Source: Streptomyces aureus (GTDB taxonomy: Bacteria; Actinomycetota; Actinomycetes; Streptomycetales; Streptomycetaceae). From it: a stretch of DNA of 64,000 nt. Within the stretch, counting starts at the first letter, position 1; each line of letters begins with the position of its first letter. Under the pieces are notes generated by a model. The model saw only the letters and a program-made list of their open reading frames with translations, was not told where the DNA came from and searched no databases. Shown here in pieces: positions 52,952-60,929 of this stretch. The translations under genes were made by a program, and so were the position numbers. The stretch covers positions 51,235-115,234 of the forward strand of contig NZ_JNZD01000026.1 in the NCBI RefSeq assembly GCF_000725495.1. Direction: 5' to 3'.

Positions 52952-53793
52952 CAGGGGCTCACCGCCTTGCGGACCAGCGCGGCGGCGCCGTCCCGGTCCG
53001 GGGTCCCGTCGGCGACGACCGTGACGATCCTGCGGACGAGCGTGCCGCCCGGCTCGACGGTCAGACGCTCGTCGTGGGCGAGGGAGGAGCCGACGCCCGG
53101 GTACTCGGCGGCCCGCACGAACCAGGGGTCGCGGCGGGTCGCGGCGGTCGCCCCGGCGAGGACGAGGGTCCAGCCGGCGCCCGCGAGGGCGAGCCAGTCG
53201 GCGGGGCGCCCGTGCACCGCGTCCTCTCCCTCGGCGTCGGCGGTGAACACGCGCGGGGCGTCCGGCTCCTTGCGGGCCCGCCAGAAGAACCCGCCGTAGG
53301 CCGCGCCGGGCCGTCCGTTGGTGGCGGGGCTGCCGATCGACAGACCGCGCCCGGTGACGTTCGTGAGGGAGAAGGTGAGGTCCAGCGCCCAGGCGGTGTC
53401 GGTGAGGGCGACGGCGGCGACCGTACGGCGTTCCCTCAGCAGTTCGGTGCCCGCGGCCGTCCAGCGCAGTTCCTCCACGAAGCCGTCCGGGTCGCGCAGC
53501 TGGAAGCCGAGGTGCCGCTGGGCGCCGTGATTGTCGAGCTCGGTCGGACCGCGGTCGCGGACGTAGGTCCGCCCGCCCCAGAAGTTGTGCCCCTCGACGT
53601 CGGGGACGGCGACACCGGCGCCGAGGTGGTGGGGGTGGTCGGCCGGGCCCAGCTCGGTGACGGCCGTGCCGGCCAGGGTGGTGACGGGGTGCAGGTACGG
53701 GCGCGGCGAGAGCCGGCCGGGCACTGCGGGCCGGGTGACGTAGCGGGCGACGGGGCGGCCGCCGATCCGCAGGACCGTCGAGTCGTCGTTCAT
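52951..53793 (-). CDS. DUF6807 (PmoA-like) family protein
   Basis: A 280-residue soluble protein of the family sometimes called PmoA-like, with ARYVTRPAVPGRLSPRPYLHP at the start, then VTELGPADHPHHLGAGVAV, EGHNFWGGRTYVRD, HLGFQLRDPDGFVEEL and GRGLSIGSPATNGRPGAAYGGFFWRA (in pieces). The conserved HPHHLG histidines suggest a sugar- or metal-binding site. The name PmoA is historical and does not mean methane oxidation. It is regularly found with Gfo/Idh/MocA oxidoreductases, as here. The ATG has an ideal aaggaggtga ribosome site inside the upstream gene and overlaps it by four bases. Function in sugar metabolism is inferred from context. Confidence 0.83.
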   Translation of the reverse strand: MNDDSTVLRIGGRPVARYVTRPAVPGRLSPRPYLHPVTTLAGTAVTELGPADHPHHLGAGVAVPDVEGHNFWGGRTYVRDRGPTELDNHGAQRHLGFQLRDPDGFVEELRWTAAGTELLRERRTVAAVALTDTAWALDLTFSLTNVTGRGLSIGSPATNGRPGAAYGGFFWRARKEPDAPRVFTADAEGEDAVHGRPADWLALAGAGWTLVLAGATAATRRDPWFVRAAEYPGVGSSLAHDERLTVEPGGTLVRRIVTVVADGTPDRDGAAALVRKAVSP

Positions 53794-54995
53794 CGGGTGC
53801 TCACCTCCTTTGGGAGCGCCCAGGGAGCGCCCAGCTCGGAGTAGAGGGCGAGGGTGTCGGCGGCGGCCGCGACGAATCCGTCGACGCCGGGCACGACGCG
53901 GCGGCCTTCGCCGGGGAGCGTCTCCCAGGCGTCCGGGGGCAGCGGGACGGGGTCGGGCGCCCGCCGGATCGCCTCGACGACCTTCATGAAGGCCTCCGTC
54001 GACGCGGGCGGGACCAACAGGGCGGCGCCCGCGCCCAGATGCTCCGCCAGGTTCTCCAGCAGATCGGTGCGGCCGTACCGCAGCTCCTCGGGGCCGTGCC
54101 CGGCCCGCTGGACGAGGACCCGGTCCTGCTTGTACCAGAAGGTGATCCGGCCGCCCGTGCCGTGCACCAGGACGTAGGGTTCGCCGGGTTGTTCGGCGCA
54201 GAGGGTCGCGGCGACCGTGATCCGGCCGCCGGTGGTCGTCACCCGGACGCACGAGGTGTCGTCGGACTCGATGGCGTTGGCGCGCAGCAGCTCGGTCTCG
54301 ACGTCGGTGACGTCCTCGGCGCGGGCCGTGCCGGCCAGCGCGAGGGCGGTGGCGACGGCGTGCGCCAGCGGGTTGGTCAGCACCCCGTCGACCACGTCCA
54401 CGCCGTCGAGCCGGCGCCGGCCCGCCCAGGGGGCGCGCCGGAAGTACGCCTCGTCCCGGGCCCAGGCGCCGGCCCCGCCGATGCCGGTCACCCGGCCGAG
54501 CGCGCCTTCGGCGATCAGCTTCCTGATGGCCGGCACGGCGTGCGAGCCGAGCGACTGGAAGCCGATCTGGCAGACGACTCCGGCCGCCGCGACCCCGTCG
54601 GTCATGCGCCGGAACTCGGCGTAGGACGGCGCGGGCGGCTTCTCCAGGAGCAGATGGACGCCGCGGCGGGCGGCGGTCAGCGCGAGGTCGGTGTGGGTGG
54701 GGATGGGGGTGCAGATCACGGCGACGGCGGCGCCGGTCGTATCGAGGAGGGCACCGAAGTCGGCGGACTGCTCGACGTTCCGTCCGTCCAGCTCCTCCTC
54801 GGTGAGCGGGGCCAGCTCGCAGATCCCGGCGAGGCGGACGAGTCCCTTGTCCTGGAGCCGGCGGATGTTGTCCAGGTGCCGGCGGCCGTGGCCCCGGGCG
54901 CCGGCGAGGACGACGGGCAGCGGGAGGGGGTGCGGGCCGGCGGGCGCGGTGCGGCGGTCGCCCGGGTGCCGGTCCCGGCGCGGGGCGGCGGTCAT
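53790..54995 (-). CDS. Gfo/Idh/MocA-family oxidoreductase
   Basis: A 401-residue NAD(P)-dependent sugar or cyclitol dehydrogenase. The Rossmann domain starts after about 38 non-conserved residues: VVLAGARGHGRRHLDNI (a modified GxGxxG), AGICELAPLTEEEL, VAVICTPIPTHTDLALTAA and the conserved EKP in HLLLEKPPAPSY. The C-terminal alpha/beta domain has VVDGVLTNPLAHAVATALAL. Gfo enzymes oxidise or reduce sugars, sugar lactones or inositols, and the substrate is not readable. It overlaps the permease gene and the DUF6807 gene by four bases each, so it belongs to the pectin-sugar transport operon and may start an oxidative pathway. Confidence 0.87.
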   Translation of the reverse strand: MTAAPRRDRHPGDRRTAPAGPHPLPLPVVLAGARGHGRRHLDNIRRLQDKGLVRLAGICELAPLTEEELDGRNVEQSADFGALLDTTGAAVAVICTPIPTHTDLALTAARRGVHLLLEKPPAPSYAEFRRMTDGVAAAGVVCQIGFQSLGSHAVPAIRKLIAEGALGRVTGIGGAGAWARDEAYFRRAPWAGRRRLDGVDVVDGVLTNPLAHAVATALALAGTARAEDVTDVETELLRANAIESDDTSCVRVTTTGGRITVAATLCAEQPGEPYVLVHGTGGRITFWYKQDRVLVQRAGHGPEELRYGRTDLLENLAEHLGAGAALLVPPASTEAFMKVVEAIRRAPDPVPLPPDAWETLPGEGRRVVPGVDGFVAAAADTLALYSELGAPWALPKEVSTR

Positions 54996-55894
54996 CCCTT
55001 CACCGCCCCGGCGCTGAATCCGGTGATCAGCCACTTCTGGATGAACGCGAAGACGACGACCACGGGGACGGCGGCGACGATGCCGCCCGCGGCGAGCGCG
55101 CCGAGGTCGACGCTGTCGGAGCTCATCAGGGTGTTGAGGCCGACCGGGATGGTCTGCTTGCTCTGGTCGCTGAGGAACATCAGGGCGAACAGGAAGTGGT
55201 TCCAGGCGTGCACGAAGGCGAAGGAGCCGACGGCGATCAGCCCGGGCCGCAGCAGCGGCAGGACGACGATCCGGAAGGCGTCGAAGCGGTTGCAGCCGTC
55301 CACCCAGGCGGCCTCCTCCAGGCTGTAGGGCACGTTCCTGATGAACCCGCTGATGAGGATCATCGACAGCGGCAGCTGGAAGACGGTCTCGGCGATGACG
55401 ACGCTGACCAGGGAGTTGATCATCCGGAGCTCGGCGAAGATCTGGAAGAGCGGGACCAGCAGCAGCGCGCCCGGCACGAACTGCGAGCAGAGCAGCGCGA
55501 GCAGGAAGCCGCGCTTGATCCTGAAGTCGAAGCGGGCGAGCGCGTAGCCGCCGGCGAGGGCGACGAGGGTGGTCATCACCAGGGTGGCGACGGCGATGAT
55601 CACGCTGTTCTGGAAGTAGGTCCCGAAGCTGCGCTCGGTCCAGACCTTGCCGAAGTGGTCGAGGGTCATGGGCCAGGGCACGAGCGCGGTGGACCCGGCG
55701 GGGCGCAGCGCGAAGAGCAGGATCCAGTAGAAGGGGACCAGGGTGAACAGGAGGTAGCAGCCCAGGGGGAGGTAGATGTGGCTGCGCGGGACCTCGTCCC
55801 AGGCACGCCGCTTCCCCGGCGCGCCGGGGCGCGGTGTCCTGGCGGGCGGTGCGGGTGCGGCCGGGGCGGTCGCCACGGCGTCCTTGGTGATCAT
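54992..55894 (-). CDS. carbohydrate ABC transporter permease (MalG-type)
   Basis: A 300-residue permease with six helices, the first at about 42-60 (IYLPLGCYLLFTLVPFYWIL). The conserved EAA loop is EEAAWVDGCNRFDAFRIVVLPLLRPG (in pieces EEAAWVDGCNRFDAF and VVLPLLRPG). The N-terminal 35 residues are Ala/Pro-rich and cytoplasmic. It pairs with the MalF-type permease whose stop overlaps its ATG by four bases. The set transports sugars bound by the lipoprotein at 49661-51055. No ATPase gene is encoded here, as is usual for Streptomyces sugar importers of this class. Confidence 0.92.
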   Translation of the reverse strand: MITKDAVATAPAAPAPPARTPRPGAPGKRRAWDEVPRSHIYLPLGCYLLFTLVPFYWILLFALRPAGSTALVPWPMTLDHFGKVWTERSFGTYFQNSVIIAVATLVMTTLVALAGGYALARFDFRIKRGFLLALLCSQFVPGALLLVPLFQIFAELRMINSLVSVVIAETVFQLPLSMILISGFIRNVPYSLEEAAWVDGCNRFDAFRIVVLPLLRPGLIAVGSFAFVHAWNHFLFALMFLSDQSKQTIPVGLNTLMSSDSVDLGALAAGGIVAAVPVVVVFAFIQKWLITGFSAGAVKG

Positions 55895-56826
55895 TTGTCC
55901 CCGCCTCCGAACTTGCTCAGCCGCAGATAGACGATCGAGCAGAACAGCAGGATCACGAACGCGACGGTGGTGAGGGCCGAGGCGTAGCCGAAGTTGTGGG
56001 CGTCGACGCTGGTGTTGGCGATGTAGAGCGGGAGGGTGGTCGTCTCGCCCGCGGGTCCGCCGCCGGTCAGGGTGTAGAGCAGGTCGACGTTGTTGAACTC
56101 CCAGACGGCCCGCAGCAGCGTGGACAGCACGATCGCGTCCTTGAGGTGCGGCAGGGTGATGTGCAGGAACTGGCGGACGCGGCCCGCCCCGTCGACCTCG
56201 GCGGCCTCGTAGAGGTCCTTGGAGACGGACTGGAGGTCGGCGAGGATGAGGATCGCGAAGAAGGGGACCCCGCGCCACAGGTCGGCGACCACGGCGGCCG
56301 GGAAGACGGTGGAGGTGTCCGAGAGCCAGCTCGTCCCGTACGCGCCGATGCCCGCGTCGGCGAGGTAACGGGTGATGCCCGTCTGGGAGTTGTAGAGCAG
56401 GACCCAGATCGCCGAGGTCAGCACCCCGGAGACGGCCCAGGGCGAGAAGACCAGCGCGCGGGCCGCGGCCCGGCCGACGAAGGTCTGGTTGACGATGAGG
56501 GCGAGCGCCAGGCCGAACAGCAGTTGCAGGCCCACCTCGACGACGACCCACTTGGCGCTGAAGGTCAGGGTGTCCCAGAACTGGGGGTCCTCGGTGAAGG
56601 CGTGCGTGAAGTTGCCCAGGCCCGCGTAGCCGTTGCGCCACGGCTTGGTCGGGTTGTAGTTCTGCAGGCTGTAGTAGAAGACGCTGATGACGGGGTAGGC
56701 GATGAAGCCGAGCATCAGCAGCGCCGCGGGGGCGATCAGCAGGTACGGAAGCCCCCGCGGGGTCGCGGAGGCACGGCGCCGCGGGGGTGGCGCGGGCGGT
56801 TTCGCCACGGCTGCGGCTTGGGCCAT
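55891..56826 (-). CDS. carbohydrate ABC transporter permease (MalF-type)
   Basis: A 311-residue permease with six helices, the first near residues 24-45 (GLPYLLIAPAALLMLGFIAY). It has SVFYYSLQNYNPTKPW, the EAA loop EAAEVDGAGRVRQFLHITLPHL and YTLTGGGPAGETTTLPLYI, all typical of the MalF/UgpA group. ATG 56826 follows ggagaac. The operator AAGCGCTTGCTACGA lies 44 bases before it, so this is the first gene of a LacI-regulated operon: permease, permease, oxidoreductase, DUF6807, GH43. Confidence 0.92.
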   Translation of the reverse strand: MAQAAAVAKPPAPPPRRRASATPRGLPYLLIAPAALLMLGFIAYPVISVFYYSLQNYNPTKPWRNGYAGLGNFTHAFTEDPQFWDTLTFSAKWVVVEVGLQLLFGLALALIVNQTFVGRAAARALVFSPWAVSGVLTSAIWVLLYNSQTGITRYLADAGIGAYGTSWLSDTSTVFPAAVVADLWRGVPFFAILILADLQSVSKDLYEAAEVDGAGRVRQFLHITLPHLKDAIVLSTLLRAVWEFNNVDLLYTLTGGGPAGETTTLPLYIANTSVDAHNFGYASALTTVAFVILLFCSIVYLRLSKFGGGDK

Positions 56827-56869
56827 GACTGTTCTCCGTTCGCAGTGGGTCACGTACAGCGAGTGCAGG

Positions 56870-56884
56870 AAGCGCTTGCTACGA
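56870..56884. promoter_or_regulatory. LacI-type operator copy 2 (AAGCGCTTGCTACGA)
   Basis: Exact 15-base match to the copy at 51183-51197. It lies in the 100-base gap between the dehydratase stop (56927) and the permease start (56826), so it should control the permease operon and not the GntR unit. No LacI gene is in the window. Confidence 0.7.
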
Positions 56885-56926
56885 CCGCATGGGCCGAGCA
56901 CGTCGACGGGCGGGTGTTGGGGGGCG

Positions 56927-58648
56927 TCAGCCCGCGTACGGGTCCGGCACCTGGCCCGGACGGGCCAGGAACGCGAAGTCGCAGCCGGTGTCGGCCTGGG
57001 TGATCTGGTCGTTGTAGAGCGCGCCGTATCCGCGTTCGTACCGGACGGGCGGCGGGGTCCACGCGGCCCGTCTGCGCTCCATCTCCGCGTCGTCCACGTG
57101 GAGATGGAGCGAGCGGGCCGCGACGTCGAGGGTGATCCGGTCGCCGCTCCGTACGAACGCGAGCGGGCCGCCGACGTGCGACTCGGGTGCCACGTGCAGC
57201 ACGCAGGCGCCGTAACTCGTGCCGCTCATCCGGGCGTCGGAGATCCGCACCATGTCCCGGACGCCCTGCTTCAGCAGATGGCCGGGGATGGGCAGCATCC
57301 CGTACTCGGGCATGCCCGGCCCGCCCTTGGGGCCGGAGCCCCGCAGCACGAGGACGCTGTCCGCGGTGATGCCGAGCGACGGGTCGTCGATGGTGCGCTG
57401 CATCGTGCGGTAGTCGTCGAAGACGACCGCGGGACCGGTGTGCTTGAGCAGGCGCGGCTCGGCGGCGATGTGCTTGATGACGGCGCCGTCGGGACAGAGG
57501 TTGCCGCGCAGCACCGCGACCCCGCCCTCGGCCGCGACCGGGTCGTCCCGGGTGCGGATGACGTCGTCGTTGTGCACCCGGGCGCCCGCGAGCTGTTCGC
57601 GCAGCGTGTCGTGCGCGACCGTGGGCCGGTCCAGGTGCAGCAGATCGGTGATCCGGGACAGGAACCCGGGCAGACCGCCGGCGAAGTGGAAGTCCTCCAT
57701 GAGGTACGTCCGTCCGCCGGGCCTGACGTTCGCGAGCACCGGAACGGTCCTCGCGATCCGGTCGAAGTCGTCCAGGGTGAGGGTGACACCGGCCCGTCCG
57801 GCCATGGCGATCAGATGGATCACGGCGTTCGTCGAACCGCCGATGCCGAGCACCGTGGTGACCGCGTCCGCGAAGGCGTCCGCGGTGAGGATGTCGGACA
57901 GTTTCCGGTCCGTGCGGACCAGTTCGACGATCCGCAGCCCGGCCGCGGCCGCCATCCGGTCGTGCCCGGAGTCGACGGCCGGGATGCTGGAGGCGCCGGG
58001 GACGGTGACGCCGAGCGCCTCCGCGGCGGCCGTCAGCGTGGACGCGGTGCCCATCGTCATGCAGTGCCCCGGCGACCGGGCGAGCCCGCTCTCCAGTTCC
58101 GTCATCTCGCAGTCCCTGATGAGACCCGCACGCCGGTCGTCCCAGTACTTCCACATGTCCGTGCCGGAGCCGAGGACCTCGTCGCGCCAGTGGCCGGGCA
58201 GCATCGGCCCGGCGGGCACGAAGACGGCCGGCAGATCCGCCGAGGCGGCGCCCATCAGCAGCGCGGGCGTGGTCTTGTCGCAGCCGCCCATCAGGACGGC
58301 CCCGTCCACCGGGTACGACCGCAGCAGTTCCTCGGTCTCCATCGCGAGCAGGTTGCGGTAGAGCATCGGGGTCGGCTTCTGGAAGGTCTCGCTCAGCGTG
58401 GACACCGGGAATTCGAGCGGGAAGCCTCCGGCCTGCCACACGCCCCGCTTGACGGCCTGGGCGCGCTCGCGCAGGTGAACATGGCACGGGTTGATGTCGG
58501 ACCAGGTGTTGAGGACCGCGATCACCGGCTTGCCCAGGTGCTCCTCGGGCAGGTAGCCGAGCTGCCGGGTCCTGGCCCGGTGGCTGAACGAACGCAGTCC
58601 CTCGGTGCCGTACCACTGGTGGCTCCTGAGCTCCTCGGGCCGTTTCAC
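56927..58648 (-). CDS. IlvD/Edd-family sugar-acid dehydratase (L-arabonate/xylonate dehydratase type)
   Basis: A 573-residue Fe-S dehydratase. Cysteines of the cluster are in TWSDINPCHVHLRER, VLMGGCDKTTPALLMG and SPGHCMTMGTASTLTA. The family blocks GIGGSTNAVIHLIAMAG, LCPDGAVIKHIA, VVFDDYRTM and YGMLPIPGHLLKQGVRDMV with ISDARMSGTSYGACVLHV are present. The subgroup without the amino-acid pathway context usually dehydrates pentonates or hexonates to 2-keto-3-deoxy acids. I chose GTG 58648, which overlaps the preceding stop by four bases. ATG 58657 would add three residues. It is the third gene of the GntR-lyase-dehydratase unit. Confidence 0.88.
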   Translation of the reverse strand: MKRPEELRSHQWYGTEGLRSFSHRARTRQLGYLPEEHLGKPVIAVLNTWSDINPCHVHLRERAQAVKRGVWQAGGFPLEFPVSTLSETFQKPTPMLYRNLLAMETEELLRSYPVDGAVLMGGCDKTTPALLMGAASADLPAVFVPAGPMLPGHWRDEVLGSGTDMWKYWDDRRAGLIRDCEMTELESGLARSPGHCMTMGTASTLTAAAEALGVTVPGASSIPAVDSGHDRMAAAAGLRIVELVRTDRKLSDILTADAFADAVTTVLGIGGSTNAVIHLIAMAGRAGVTLTLDDFDRIARTVPVLANVRPGGRTYLMEDFHFAGGLPGFLSRITDLLHLDRPTVAHDTLREQLAGARVHNDDVIRTRDDPVAAEGGVAVLRGNLCPDGAVIKHIAAEPRLLKHTGPAVVFDDYRTMQRTIDDPSLGITADSVLVLRGSGPKGGPGMPEYGMLPIPGHLLKQGVRDMVRISDARMSGTSYGACVLHVAPESHVGGPLAFVRSGDRITLDVAARSLHLHVDDAEMERRRAAWTPPPVRYERGYGALYNDQITQADTGCDFAFLARPGQVPDPYAG

Positions 58649-59553
58649 AGCGACCATCCGGCGGCTATGGCGGCGACCTCGGACCGCTCGCTCGCGGGCA
58701 GCGGCCGGCTCGGCGGGCGCACGTCGGGGCGGCACAGACCGAGCGAGGACAGGGCCTCCTTGACCACCGTGACGTTGTTCGCCGAGGCGTCGGCGGCGCG
58801 CAGTTCCTCGAACCGGCGGATCCGCTCCCAGATCTTCATCGCGGCCGGGTAGTCGCCGCAGCGCAGCGCCTCGATCATGTCCAGCGACACGGCCGGGGCG
58901 ACGTTGACCAGGCCCGAGGTGAACCCGGTGGCACCGGCCGAGAAGTACGAGGGGGCGTACGGCTCGGCGAGGCCGGCCACCCACACGAACCGTTCGAGTC
59001 CGGCGTCACGCGCGAAGGACGCGAACCGCGCCGCGTCCGGGACGGCGTACTTCACGCCCACGACGTTCGGGCAGGCGTCAGCGAGTTCGGCCAGCCGCGA
59101 GCCCGCGAGCGCCGGATTGCGGATGTACGGGACGACACCGAGCTCCGGCACGGACTCGGCGACCGCCCGGTGGTAGTCGACCCAGCCGCCCTCCGAGACA
59201 TACGGGTGGACGGGCTGATGGACCATCACCATCGGTGCGCCGAGGGAGCGGGCGTGCCGGGCGGAGGCGACGGCGGTGGGCAGGTCGTGACCGACGCCGA
59301 CGAGGACGGCCGCGCGGTCGCCGGCCTCCTCGACGGTCAACTCGGTGACGGAGCGCCGCTCTTCGGGGGTGAGGGCGTAGAACTCGCCGGTGTTGCCGTT
59401 GGGAGTGAGGGTGCGGACGCCGCCGTCGATCAGCCGGCGCAGCAGGGCCCGGTGGGCCTCGCGGTCGATCGTGCCGTCCTCGGCGAACGGCGTCACCGGG
59501 ATCGCCACGACCTCGGCGAGCGCGGCCCGCTGCGTCTCGAAGGTCGCTGTCAT
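58645..59553 (-). CDS. DHDPS-family lyase/dehydratase (2-keto-3-deoxy sugar-acid enzyme)
   Basis: A 302-residue (beta/alpha)8 enzyme of the dihydrodipicolinate synthase/N-acetylneuraminate lyase family. Signature features are VVAIPVTPFAEDGTIDREAH, TLTPNGNTGEFYALTPEER, VVPYIRNPALAG with the proton-relay Tyr, and the Schiff-base Lys in NVVGVKYAVPDA. True DHDPS is unlikely in this context. Beside an IlvD-type dehydratase and a pentonate-type aldehyde dehydrogenase, either a keto-deoxy-pentonate dehydratase or an aldolase is expected. It overlaps both neighbours by four bases. Confidence 0.87.
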   Translation of the reverse strand: MTATFETQRAALAEVVAIPVTPFAEDGTIDREAHRALLRRLIDGGVRTLTPNGNTGEFYALTPEERRSVTELTVEEAGDRAAVLVGVGHDLPTAVASARHARSLGAPMVMVHQPVHPYVSEGGWVDYHRAVAESVPELGVVPYIRNPALAGSRLAELADACPNVVGVKYAVPDAARFASFARDAGLERFVWVAGLAEPYAPSYFSAGATGFTSGLVNVAPAVSLDMIEALRCGDYPAAMKIWERIRRFEELRAADASANNVTVVKEALSSLGLCRPDVRPPSRPLPASERSEVAAIAAGWSL

Positions 59554-60206
59554 CGCTGTCCGTCCTCCTCCTGGCCCTGCGGGAAGGCCCGTCGTACGAA
59601 CGAGGCGATGTGCGCGTGCAGCGCCCCGGCGGCGCCCTCGGCGTCACCGTCCAGGGCGAGGCGCAGGATCTCCCGGTGCTCGCTCGCCTCCCGCTCCCAG
59701 GAGGGGTCGGCGGCCCAGGCGACCGCCGAGACGAGGGCCGCCTGGTCGCGTACCTCGTCGAGCATCCGGCCGAGCAGGGGGTTGCCGCAGGGCGCGTACA
59801 GGGCGCGGTGGAACTCCCTGTTGGCCAGGGAACGTTCGGCGGTGTCGGCGGCGTCGTCGGCACGGGTGAGCGCGTCGCGGGCGGCGTCGAGGGACTCGCC
59901 CCGGCGCACCACCCGCCGCAGCGCCTCGGGTTCGAGGAGCAGCCGTACGTCGTACACCTCGCGCGCCATGTCCGCGTCCACCATGCGCACCGTGACGCAC
60001 TTGTACTGGTTCATCACGACGAGCCCGGTGCCGGCCAGGGTCTTCAGCGCCTCGCGCACCGGGGTCTTGGACACCCCGAACTGCGCGGCGAGGTCGGTCT
60101 CGACCAGGGCCTGTCCCGGGGGCAACTGCCCGGTGAGGATGCGGTGTTTGATCCCCTCCAGCACGAACTGCGTGCGGGACGGGATCGGGGTGGGCACAGA
60201 GGTCAT
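59550..60206 (-). CDS. GntR-family regulator, FCD (FadR) subfamily
   Basis: A 218-residue repressor. Residues 12-75 are the GntR winged helix: FVLEGIKHRILTGQLPPGQALVETDLAAQFGVSKTPVREALKTLAGTGLV (in pieces ILTGQLPPGQALVETDLAAQ and FGVSKTPVREALKTL). Residues 80-210 are an FCD all-helical effector domain, with EVYDVRLLLEPEALR, NREFHRALYAPCGN and a metal/ligand HREILRLALDGDAEGA region. Such proteins sense keto-deoxy sugar acids or uronates. It is first in the unit that includes the lyase and the dehydratase, and the dyads at 60248-60315 upstream are probably its own operator. Confidence 0.92.
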   Translation of the reverse strand: MTSVPTPIPSRTQFVLEGIKHRILTGQLPPGQALVETDLAAQFGVSKTPVREALKTLAGTGLVVMNQYKCVTVRMVDADMAREVYDVRLLLEPEALRRVVRRGESLDAARDALTRADDAADTAERSLANREFHRALYAPCGNPLLGRMLDEVRDQAALVSAVAWAADPSWEREASEHREILRLALDGDAEGAAGALHAHIASFVRRAFPQGQEEDGQR

Positions 60207-60247
60207 GCGCGCCTCTCCGGTCTCACGTGGCGGATCGTGCGAGCCCG

Positions 60248-60315
60248 GTCACCGGTGACGGACACCGGACTCCGGGTCTCGCATATCGCGTCTCATATAT
60301 GACGTACGAAGTACG
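60248..60315. promoter_or_regulatory. palindrome cluster upstream of the GntR gene (candidate operator/promoter)
   Basis: Three symmetric elements lie 40-110 bases before the GntR start: GTCACCGGTGAC (60248-60259, perfect), CATATATG (60294-60301, perfect) and CGTAC-gaa-GTACG (60303-60315). The stretch 60281-60316 is locally A/T-rich. Autoregulation by the GntR protein is the simplest reading. Confidence 0.55.
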
Positions 60316-60316
60316 A

Positions 60317-60929
60317 CGCGTCGAAGGTAGGAGCGCGACCGCGTTTCGTCAACGCTTCGGACAGAGGGAATTCCGGGGGGAGTTGGGGAGACGCGGGGGC
60401 GGCGGTGGGACGGTGGAGGTGCGGCACTCACCCCGGGGCGGGGCACGCCGCGCGGTCCGGGCGCTTCCCTGGGCGGGTCTTGGCGGGCTGTCCGGCCACC
60501 TCGCCAGGCAGGTCTTGGCTGGCAGTCCGGCCGCTGTCCCGGCGGGACACGCGGGCCGGTCACTCATCCCGGCGGGCCGCTCCCCCGGGGCCCGTGTTGG
60601 CGGGCGGTACGGCAGCCCAGGGACGACATGGGCCGGCCGTACGCGCCTTTGCGGGCCACTCCTCCCAACAGGACTCCTCCGCCGTTCGCTTCCGCGATGC
60701 CCTGCCGGGGAACGCGTACGGGCCGCCCGCTCGGCGGGCGGCCCGTGACTCACTGCGGGGCGGCGACGATTCGGCAGGTAGACGGACGTTGCAGGCTTGG
60801 CGGCGGCCCGGCGGCCGGCCCGCCTCAGCCCGCGCCCACCTCGACCTGCGGCACCGCGCGAACCGTGTGCTTTCGTGACGTGGTGGCGTCGGATCGACGC
60901 CCGCCGACGCCCCTGCCGCCCGCCGCGCT
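60317..60929. other. 613-base GC-rich intergenic region with a hairpin, no recognised gene
   Basis: Between the GntR promoter and the convergent-oriented stop of the TIGR03086 gene I see no gene with a ribosome site or family. A near-repeat of gtcttggcgggctgtccggcc and gtcttggctggcagtccggcc occurs at about 60477 and 60512. A strong hairpin with 12-base arms lies at 60718-60746. Confidence 0.5.
60718..60746 (-). terminator. hairpin terminator downstream of the TIGR03086 gene
   Basis: Arms 60718-60729 and 60735-60746 are perfectly complementary over 12 bases with a five-base loop. It lies about 185 bases past the stop of the minus-strand gene ending at 60930, the only nearby gene it could serve. 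Confidence 0.65.

Noticed and set aside
60405..60878. 157-codon plus-strand frame between the GntR and TIGR03086 genes
   Set aside because: No ribosome site, no domain, and it runs through the hairpin at 60718-60746. The composition is repetitive.
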